Of a DNA stretch of 64,000 nucleotides, positions 13,101 to 64,000 are shown one piece after another. The stretch is from Lineus longissimus (lineage: Eukaryota; Nemertea; Pilidiophora; Heteronemertea; Lineidae), in assembly GCF_910592395.1 (NCBI RefSeq), contig NC_088322.1, positions 15,559,431-15,623,430 on the forward strand. The letters are read 5' to 3'. Numbering within the stretch: position 1 is the first letter of the stretch; every line of letters begins with the position of its first letter. The notes under the pieces are model-generated. The model did no database searches and had not been told where the DNA came from. It saw nothing but the letters and a program-made list of their open reading frames with translations. The position numbers were made by a program, and so were the translations under genes.

Positions 13101-14624
13101 CATTTGCAAAACAGTTTCAATATCTATTCCCTTTTGTGACTGAAGCGAGTTGAGATTGAAACGCATTGATGAAGGGTTGCCACAGTCACAGCGCCATCGT
13201 TTGTCATAGTCATGATCAGGACGGAGTTTCCGACACTCCTACTTTTTGAACTGCCATGAACAAGAGCTATAGTCAGTAGGGCCTAAGGCCCTGGTCAATC
13301 ATATGCACTTGTAAAAAAGATCTCAAAAGAAAACTCTAACTTCAGAGCGTTGCTGGATAAATATTCGCATTCTGTTCTCCTTTCAGATCGAAAAATATTT
13401 CGTACCCGCCAAGAATGGGCCACATTCCTTGACGACCGCAAGAAGGACTGCTGCCCCCTATGGAGAGAACACTACTACAAGTGGGACTACCGACGTTGTG
13501 ATTTAAACAGAGATATAAAATGGGAATGTATCACTGACACATGGCGTAAAGATGAAGTTTGCTATAGAAGTGAGATAACCGAGGATTATGGATGGATGAC
13601 GAGCCATGAAAAGGTATGCACTGTTACACCGAATGTACTGATCAACGTGAGTGCCCGGCTCTTTTGCAGCAAATACTGCGCACAAGAATAATCTACACAA
13701 TCACGTTCTGGGCGCAGGTGTGCTGCGAAATTCATAAAACAAGACAAAATTTAACTAAGGAGTATTAAAAGGATGACAAAGGCATGGGCTGAGGTCAGTG
13801 CGAGTTTTTTTTTCTACAGGAGGGTTCTTTCGAATGGCGTCACAAATGTCTGGACTTGTATTTTCTACCAAAAAGGTTACAAAGTCGTCGCGTTTGGTGG
13901 GATTCGATCCAGTGATCTATGGCGTGGTAGGCAACCGGGGCCAGCTACTGGCAATCGAAAATCGGTACATCATCATACCCATCGTGATTATACCGCCGTA
14001 CGGATCGATTATACGCGCACCCTCTATATATACTGTGTCAGTAACTGAAAGTTACCGAGTTGTGATTGGCTGATTGATGTACACATTGGTACCAACCTGT
14101 ATTTGCAAAAATATCACGCCACCCGGCGTGATAGCATCCGGACTCTCATGCGTTTGCGTCACCACTATCGAGATTTTGGATAAGTGATTTAGCGATTCCA
14201 AAACATTGTGGTTCAAGATGGCATAATAGTTGCACCAATGCTGATACTGCCTACGAACGAAGTCGCCGGAATGCTTGTTTTCGATTGTGGATCATCCTCG
14301 GGAGGGGTAATCCGAAAACTGCCTAGTTGTAAAGTATCCGCCGTGAGGTCGAAGGTTCATGGTTCGTTTCCGCAGCCGGTTGATGAAATGCCAGCTCGTA
14401 CAAACTGTCTTTTCATCAGATTCCTGTTTCTGATATAGGAGTTTCAGAGAAAGGAGTCTGTGTCTCATAAGCCAATAACTAACAAATTTCTTATACGTTT
14501 TCAGGACCAAACCTGGTATGCCCTTCTAGGGGTCAAGGTCCCAAAGTATGGTGATCAGTGTTGCTGGAATCATCCAGAGAAAGAACCGTACGAGTGTTAT
14601 GAATATCCAGCCGAATTTCTCTAG
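7055..14624 (+). CDS. Secreted sushi (CCP) repeat protein, 13 coding exons
   Basis: Joined exons give about 846 residues: a signal peptide (1-26 or so), ten sushi/CCP modules (33-731), and a Cys-rich tail (732-846). The CCP exons each carry the expected Cys pattern, with the Gly-Tyr/Phe and Trp landmarks, and all are phase 1-1 as in other CCP genes. No transmembrane helix or GPI signal is visible, so the product is probably secreted. CCP proteins include complement regulators, selectins, coagulation-related factors and many invertebrate immune or adhesion proteins; nothing here (no protease, lectin or CUB domain) places it in a named family. The start ATG at 7055 is chosen because it precedes the hydrophobic stretch. 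The last two modules (exons 10 and 11) resemble each other most, suggesting duplication. The tail is unfamiliar and has two possible ends (see exons 12 and 13). Confidence 0.8.
7523..7873 (+). CDS. CCP gene exon 2: sushi module 1 with acidic Tyr-rich insert
   Basis: Reads DVQDVQCLHPNVTNG at the start and keeps the RCNRGY and TCQ landmarks. An insert of about 30 residues rich in Tyr, Asp and Gly lies between the first and second Cys, and an extra Cys follows. Acceptor TTTAAG at 7522; a second in-frame AAG acceptor lies 9 nt further (7531). Donor CCCG|GTGAGT. Confidence 0.75.
8157..8390 (+). CDS. CCP gene exon 3: sushi module 2
   Basis: Module with CNPKALKNA start, LRCEDGFRL middle and the final GQWDATGKC; it carries one additional Cys pair. 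Acceptor TTTTTATAG, donor ATAG|GTTTGT (non-consensus but phase-correct). Confidence 0.75.
8960..9124 (+). CDS. CCP gene exon 4: sushi module 3
   Basis: Four-Cys module CPKL ... FGCDDRF ... LECERGNWSALPPLC. Acceptor CCTTTTCAG, donor AAGG|GTGAGC; 165 nt, phase 1-1. Confidence 0.85.
9472..9663 (+). CDS. CCP gene exon 5: sushi module 4
   Basis: Four-Cys module CLTNTLPNGN ... FTCETGF ... FCVRGEWMPKPRC. Acceptor CTATTTTCAG, donor TTAG|GTAAAA; phase 1-1. Confidence 0.85.
10048..10239 (+). CDS. CCP gene exon 6: sushi module 5
   Basis: Four-Cys module CPVFGVVAHGT ... VSCDSGFTL ... RTCQENGSWSGESSSC. Acceptor TTTCTTCCAG, donor GATGA|GTGAGT; phase 1-1. Confidence 0.87.
10499..10672 (+). CDS. CCP gene exon 7: sushi module 6
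   Basis: Four-Cys module QCSAPPIVNNA ... YRCSPGYMLIG ... ITCSKSGLWSD ... FHC. Acceptor CATCCACAG, donor CGAA|GTAAGT; phase 1-1. Confidence 0.85.
10937..11116 (+). CDS. CCP gene exon 8: sushi module 7
   Basis: Four-Cys module SCGTPSSIRN ... YKCRPGFKM ... VCQPNRRWTVIGMRC. Acceptor TTGTTCACAG, donor GAAG|GTACGT; phase 1-1. Confidence 0.85.
11442..11630 (+). CDS. CCP gene exon 9: sushi module 8
   Basis: Four-Cys module LCPALPHIPHG ... YVCDRGYKFSG ... LTCGGNQGWDRSVPSC. Acceptor TATATTTGCAG, donor GAAA|GTAAGT; phase 1-1. Confidence 0.85.
11707..12045. repeat. Imperfect ~175-bp intronic duplication in the CCP gene
   Basis: Blocks such as GTGAGTAAGGCTGGTAACAA (about 11784) and its near copy (about 11961), plus CCCTCTAGTTTTTA and CAGCTGAGTGGTGG-type motifs, recur about 175 bp apart. 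A degenerate tandem duplication within intron 9. Confidence 0.6.
12286..12348. repeat. Perfect 27-bp inverted repeat (9-nt loop)
   Basis: Arms 12286-12312 and 12322-12348 are exact reverse complements around a 9-nt loop, 30 bases before the exon 10 acceptor. In the pre-mRNA this would form a strong hairpin next to the branch-point and acceptor region. Confidence 0.9.
12378..12581 (+). CDS. CCP gene exon 10: sushi module 9
   Basis: Module VKCPLLTPPAHG ... VGCDPGYKLKGKEPGEE ... LCQRDGTWSDEQAEC. It has an EP-G-containing longer loop that it shares with exon 11. Acceptor ATCATTTTAG, donor CAAG|GTAAGG; phase 1-1. Confidence 0.85.
12833..13048 (+). CDS. CCP gene exon 11: sushi module 10
   Basis: Module MTCPGLTVPKHG ... 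ISCFYGYKLRGTEPDG ... LCQNDGTWNNADDAFC. Shares the YKL-G-EP loop and LCQ-DGTW end with exon 10, implying exon duplication. Acceptor CTCTACTGCAG, donor GAAG|GTGAGC. Confidence 0.85.
13387..13613 (+). CDS. CCP gene exon 12: unrecognised Cys/Trp/Tyr-rich tail domain
   Basis: After acceptor CTCCTTTCAG (phase 1) the frame reads basic and aromatic residues with CC, RRCD, WECIT and VCYRS cysteines; it is not a sushi module. It can splice at GAAAAG|GTATGC (13613, phase 0) to exon 13, or read on to a stop at 13689-13691, adding VCTVTPNVLIN and further cysteines. I do not recognise the fold. Confidence 0.6.
13614..13691 (+). CDS. Alternative read-through 3' end of CCP exon 12
   Basis: If the donor at 13614 is not used, the open frame continues for 25 residues including a FCSKYCAQE end and TAA at 13689-13691, giving an 832-residue isoform. 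Its two extra Cys in CSKYC make it coding-plausible, but no polyA signal is close. Confidence 0.35.
   Translation, partial: VCTVTPNVLINVSARLFCSKYCAQE
14319..14372 (+). repeat. tRNA-derived SINE-like fragment
   Basis: A degenerate A-box (TGCCTAGTTG) and B-box-like GGTTCGTTTCC are spaced as in a tRNA, and the segment resembles the one at 61283-61353. Probably a decayed SINE head in the last CCP intron. Confidence 0.4.
14505..14624 (+). CDS. CCP gene exon 13: terminal exon
   Basis: After acceptor ACGTTTTCAG the phase-0 frame runs 39 residues (DQTWYALLGV ... GDQCCWNHPE ... ECYEYPAEFL) to TAG at 14622-14624. The CC-W and later Cys pattern echoes exon 12's CCPLWRE, which supports it as the real continuation. 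Confidence 0.55.
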   Translation, partial: DQTWYALLGVKVPKYGDQCCWNHPEKEPYECYEYPAEFL

Positions 14625-15047
14625 CGGACGATAGAAGCATTCAAGGGACCAGGCATGCTCAGAAGGGCCGAGGCGATTTAAAGGGCACCATTCTTTCTTA
14701 GCGCTTGGGACAACCCCCGTTTTGGAAAATACAGGACAACATTTTATGCCAGCTCATTGTGGTCTGGATGAGATGGAAATTTGCCGGGCTCCATATAAAA
14801 TACCATCTGATGGCTTTTCCCGAGAAATTGACGACACACAGTATTGTAATCGTTCTTGTCAGACCCACCGACTGTCATCTTCTCGTCAAGCTCTCGTATT
14901 TACTACAACTCCAAAAGACCGTCAAGTTCCCATTAACATTGGGAAGATGACGGGAATTGATGGATCACCCGCATAATCCTCTCTCCTACAATGCCTTCAA
15001 GGACATTTGACCGGTCGTTATTATTATGAATTTGGTGTTTGTGAGAG

Positions 15048-15275
15048 AGACAAAAACCACTTCAAGGTGAAGGTGGTTGGTGACTGTGGCAGAGACAAAG
15101 TTACATCCAAGGTGAAGGTGCTTGGTGACTGTGACAGAGATAGAGACAAAGTCACATCCTACGCGAAGGTGGTTGGTGATTGTGCCAGAGATAAACTTGA
15201 TTTCATTAGCTATCGTCCAAGACGAAGTTGGTGATTGTGACAGAGACAGAACCACGTCCAAGAGGAATGTGACGA
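15048..15275. repeat. Degenerate ~48-51-bp minisatellite
   Basis: Four to five copies of a unit containing AAGGTGGTTGGTGACTGTG and CAGAGACAAAGTCACATCC. Units are diverged, and a frame happens to stay open through them, but there is no sign of a gene. Confidence 0.75.
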
Positions 15276-15623
15276 CTGATTACTGTAAAAAAATATTTTT
15301 ATATGCCAATAATATAAAGAGCTAAAGCTTTTAAATGTCTGGTTCGTTCGCATCAAAAATGTAAATGGAAATGGAAATTTTTTAAATACACGCATCCCCG
15401 GGTCCCGCCCGAGGACTCCTTGTTCATACAAGTGTTTCATCATAGGACCCCTCTTATTGGCGTCATATTGTGTAAGCCTTTCAGTGCAGACACCAGGGCA
15501 CATCCTACAAGACAGCCCGGCCCGCAGACATCAATATCGAGGAAAAACCATGGCAGTTTAGCGGTTAGTTTAGGTGGTAGCCGGACGTTTCGCTGCCTGA
15601 CCTTTTCGCCCCCGGTCGTTTCG

Positions 15624-15681
15624 CTCCAAATCGAAGTTGTTTCGCTGCCTGGGACTTTTTGTTGGGGATTGAAAAAGTACC
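15624..15681 (+). repeat. Left copy of a ~58-bp inverted repeat pair
   Basis: Contains CTCCAAATCGAAG, GTTTCGCT and CTTTTTGTTGGGG. The reverse complement occurs at 16236-16293 with about six mismatches and one gap. The pair, about 555 bp apart, could bound a non-autonomous transposable element. Confidence 0.65.
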
Positions 15682-16235
15682 TGGTACAATGAATTAAGAT
15701 TAGTTGAAATTCATAGATAAACTCCACATGTACAAATATATTCATTGCATTTGTGGGAAGGTACAAGTGTCAAAGTAGATGTGCTTTCCAGGGCTACAAA
15801 GAAGGAATCGTTCGGCCATCGGTGATCTTCGGCAGGTCACTTGTCTTTTCTTGTAGTTCAGCAGTTCAATGTGCTCATGACGTGACGAGAGAGAATCCCA
15901 CGGGTGGGGCGGAAGTTTCAGATTTGTTCCTTGGGGGATTTCTACCTTTCAGTGTCAGTTCATCAAATAACTTTTATGCTAGAATAAAAGTTCAGGTCTT
16001 GGACAATATTACTTGATAGAGGAAAAAACTGTCACGTTTTGTTTTAAGGTTTCTCGATGACCGATCAACTAGATATCCGAGTGACTTGTCTCAGGTTACA
16101 CTGTAAAGTCACACAACCTCCGAAGACAGTCACAACCATGGAGGAGACACTACAAATTGTATTTTGCTTCGATTCCTTCTTTGTAGATTTGACAACCCTA
16201 GAAATCACATCTACTTTGCCACTTGTACTTTCCCG

Positions 16236-16293
16236 GGGTACTTTCTCAAACCCCAACAAAAGTCCAAGGGAACGAAACGACTTCGATTTGGAG
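16236..16293 (-). repeat. Right copy of the ~58-bp inverted repeat pair
   Basis: Reverse complement of 15624-15681 with few differences. Sequence between the arms has no recognisable transposase frame. Confidence 0.65.
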
Positions 16294-16639
16294 TGACTCG
16301 TTTAGGCAGGTTGAAGAAGGAGGAGTGGAAGACTTTAAACAAGGCATAATAAGGTTCAACAAAACCCATCCGCATATTTGAACTCTATAGCCAATGCTAT
16401 TGCCGATGCTATTACACCTCGTGGCTTAAGAATAAAGCTTTGTTTTTAATTGTTTTCTAAATTATGGCACGCGCAACTTTCTTCAAAGAGCGCCAAAAGG
16501 GGCGAATGCGTTGGTACTTTTCCGTTGACCGGCACGCGACATTTGGTCCTGTCAGAGGTGACACCTCCACGCATGAATAGATGTATAAGTAGGATCAATA
16601 TGTGTATTCTTATGATGTAACCTTTCCGTGGATTTTGAT

Positions 16640-16760
16640 TGGCCATGTATCCAACTGCGCCATTTCCCCCGCCATTTTCAACAAGCGAGCTGCGCTCCAG
16701 TCAGCGCTCTATTCTGTTCGACTTTTTGAAGCTCAAGATTAGGTAGGTTGCAAATTTTTC
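16640..16760 (+). promoter_or_regulatory. Possible promoter and 5' non-coding exon of the LRP1-type gene
   Basis: The segment has ATTGG (inverted CCAAT), GCGCCATTT and CCGCCATTTTC (YY1-like) motifs, several CpGs, and then a good donor AAGATTAG|GTAGGT at 16743. A matching acceptor TTATTTCTAG lies five bases before the LRP1 start codon at 18829. The pairing is inference; it needs transcript evidence. Confidence 0.3.
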
Positions 16761-17063
16761 AAATATTTCAGTAATTTTACTCAGCGTGTTAGCTTACAAA
16801 GTGTATTTAGCTTTGTCGCATTATGTCGTCCCCTTATTTTGATCGGCAAATTTGTGAAGCCACTCCTCAAATTGACCCCTCGGCGGCCATATTGCCCTCG
16901 TAAAATAAAGGAAGTTGCCTTGAATAGGTTAGGTAAGGATCGCTGAGCGACAGCATACACAGAGACTCTCTGCTTTAAAACGACAACATCTATACCAAAC
17001 GGCATTCTTAATGAGTATGGAATACCTGATCACATCACATTCCTTGATTGGAGAGTAATATAA

Positions 17064-17580
17064 AAGAGCATCCCTCGAAAAAAGAGCGCGACGAAGATGT
17101 ACTAAGGAGATTTTTGCAAGTTCTTGGCAATCTTGCGAAAAAGTAGTTTTGATAAAACATGTCTTTGCATGCGTAATTCAGATTTTATATTGAAAGTTCC
17201 ACAGGTTCCCTCGCCCAGCGGCCATGTTGGCGATCCTGGCATTGTCTCTGACTTAGGGATGAACCTCTTGTTAACCAAGGTAACAAGCTTACACGATGCA
17301 TGCCTCTGCTGTGGTACAGTAGACTCCCACGGCAGTCCATTTCGTCATCCTATCTCATAGGTGTGAGGGGCGAGGCCAGTCCACTGCGTCCGGAGTGTCT
17401 GGCACAGCAGCGTCGTGCAACAAAGGAGCATTCATCAGGAAGATTTCTAAGTTATTTTGACTGAGTTATATCAGAGTCTTTCAATAAAGTTATATCAAAG
17501 AGCATCGAAAAAGTAGCGACGAAGATGTGCAAAGAAGACTTACTGCAAGTTCATCAAAATATTGCCAAGAATGACTTTTA
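17064..17580. repeat. Direct repeat pair of about 85 bp
   Basis: Segments at about 17064-17150 and 17497-17580 share AAGAGCATC, GCGACGAAGATGT, TTGCAAGTTC-type blocks in the same order. A diverged duplication about 430 bp apart. Confidence 0.6.
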
Positions 17581-17799
17581 CGGGCAATTTTGTGTAGCTT
17601 AATCTTGCCTACCTCACTTGTGCTGATGCCAATAATCTCCCTATAAGGCATTTAGTCCGAAACTGGATGTTTTGACTTGAAACCGAATTGTTTGTTTTCA
17701 AACGAACAGGTAGGCCTACTAATGATGTTGTGCTTGACTCTTTTCTCTTGTTTTCAGACATCCGATCGTGGATGGTGATGCTGAAAGGATCTATTAGTG

Positions 17800-18047
17800 A
17801 ATACTTGACTTGCCAAACTCAGCTCGACGCCGAACTGCAGCGCCACTCGCGGACAAAGATAGAACAACTCGACATTTTTTTCACCGGTTTTCTCGCTGCG
17901 CATGCGTACCAGCGGAAATCAACAAAAGATGACGCTGGTACGCATGTGCAGCAAGAAAACCGGTGAAAAAAATGTCGAGTTGTTCTATCTTTGTCCGCGA
18001 GTGGCGCTGCAGTTCGGCGTCGAGCTGAGATTGGCAAGTCAAGTATT
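17800..18047. repeat. Fold-back element: 115-bp inverted repeat arms, 18-nt loop
   Basis: Arms 17800-17914 and 17933-18047 are reverse complements with three mismatches, around an 18-nt loop. The arms include CTCGACGCCGAACTGCAGCG and GAACAACTCGACATTTTTTT. No coding content. Either a fold-back MITE or a long hairpin RNA locus. Confidence 0.92.
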
Positions 18048-18828
18048 GGAATCAATCTTCAGTGGACAGCTCAAGTTGATGGGATTATTCTTTTACATCA
18101 TTTCAAAGCAGGAGCATCGAACATTTTCTCAGAAAGACCTGCCTTGATCATGACACGGCTAAAATTAATACCAACAATTGATTGTCAATAAGAGACTTGA
18201 TGATCAGCCATCTTTCCCACTATTTTTTTTGCATCTTATCAAGATTTAAGATAAACCCGGGCATTCAGGATGGTGATCAGCAAGGAACAATCCAAAAACA
18301 CAACCAGTAATTTACTATTCTTTCCAAACGTTCACATGTGTTTATATCATAGGTTATGCCCAATATTGTTTATTCACAGTGCCATGATGTAAAATGAATT
18401 AAAGTATTTATTTGAAAGAATGTTTCAATTTTGTTGTTTATTCTGTGCTTGCCGCCAGGACATATCCGAACACAAATCTTCCAACCTCACCTGGCTGCAG
18501 AAGTCTGACCTGTCCTGCTAGCATCGGTATTTATCCGCTGTGAAGATAGCTCTACTGCCCCCCCCCCCCCTTATACCAGTGATCTTGTCCTCGCTGGGCG
18601 AATAGGTTCACCACGGGCTTTCTGGAGCACAATAAAAATCTATATCGATGACAACATGGTAGTTTTGGAAAATCCCGCAGTATGACGTCATCAGGAGAGT
18701 GACTGTTCAAGCGTTACCCTGAAGTGAGATCAATTTGCTACAGCATTTGCATGTGGAGTTTGTTGGAGAGGGTACTAGCTTTGAAAAATATTAGTGGAAT
18801 ACCTGTTTATAAGTTATTTCTAGCCAAA

Positions 18829-63825
<44,997 letters not shown>

Positions 63826-64000
63826 GTATGTTGAGTTTTGAGTCATATTCCGTGATGGTGTGCGGCAACTCCTCTCAGAAATATTACCAGGATAGGATCT
63901 CTGAAATTTTCTTCAAATATTTCTCACCTGTTGAGACATGTCGTCTGCTGGTGTCTGGGATTTCATGCGACCAAAAGTGATTGCTATTGTAAATGTTACT

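Larger units (their letters stand above)
14625..18828. other. Intergenic region between the CCP gene and the LRP1-type gene
   Basis: No exon is convincingly supported. It holds a ~48-bp minisatellite (15048-15275), an inverted repeat pair (15624-15681 / 16236-16293), AATAAA at 15983 and 16431, a CpG/GCCAT-rich patch at about 16640-16760 that could be a promoter, a duplicated ~85-bp block (17064 / 17497), a 115-bp-arm hairpin (17800-18047) and a C13 tract (18558-18570). Confidence 0.55.

Noticed and set aside
13880-13935. Minus-strand tRNA-like segment (GGATCGAATCCCACC)
   Set aside because: Only a B-box-like motif is convincing; no A-box at the right distance.
14681-14976. An 84-residue frame just downstream of the CCP gene with four Cys
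   Set aside because: No clear in-frame acceptor joins it to exon 13, which ends in a stop, and it has no recognisable domain. It is kept only as a possibility for an alternative 3' exon.

Overview
The window is eukaryotic nuclear DNA, most likely from a marine bilaterian invertebrate. Genes are split into short exons with GT-AG introns, nearly all extracellular-domain exons are symmetric (phase 1-1), intergenic and intronic DNA is rich in minisatellites and fold-back elements, and the largest gene is an LRP1-type lipoprotein receptor with the metazoan LRP1 domain order. The phylum cannot be resolved by reading alone. All three genes lie on the + strand.

Layout. (1) 207-4429 is the long terminal coding exon of an arginine/serine-rich nuclear protein (SRRM/NKTR/PPIG-like composition; the 5' part is outside the window), followed by a 3' UTR with an AATAAA near 5146. 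(2) 4430-7054 is 3' UTR and intergenic DNA. (3) 7055-14624 is a 13-exon gene for a secreted protein of about 846 residues: signal peptide, ten sushi/CCP modules, and a short Cys/Trp/Tyr-rich tail that I do not recognise and that may have two alternative 3' ends. (4) 14625-18828 is intergenic, with several fold-back and duplicated elements, including a hairpin with 115-bp arms at 17800-18047. (5) 18829 to the window end holds the first 46 coding exons (about 2,812 residues) of an LRP1-type gene: signal peptide, 3 LDLa, 2 EGF, propeller, EGF, propeller, EGF, 8 LDLa, 2 EGF, four propeller-EGF units, then the first 5 LDLa of the next cluster. The gene continues past the window.

LRP1 intron 1 (18893-34346) is about 15.5 kb, much longer than the other introns (mostly 0.15-2.5 kb, one of 5.6 kb). 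It carries a 32-bp satellite with a tenfold higher-order period (three 320-bp copies), a head-to-head pair of GCCTT-rich arrays, a 30-bp and a 20-bp minisatellite, and tRNA-derived SINE-like sequence. Intron 3 (35546-41174) carries more minisatellites and fold-back elements.

How the genes relate: they share only strand and neighbourhood. The SR protein acts in the nucleus, probably in RNA processing. The CCP protein is secreted and may belong to innate immune or adhesion biology. LRP1 is a cell-surface endocytic receptor. Exon joins were checked by hand for reading phase, and all joins given are phase-consistent.
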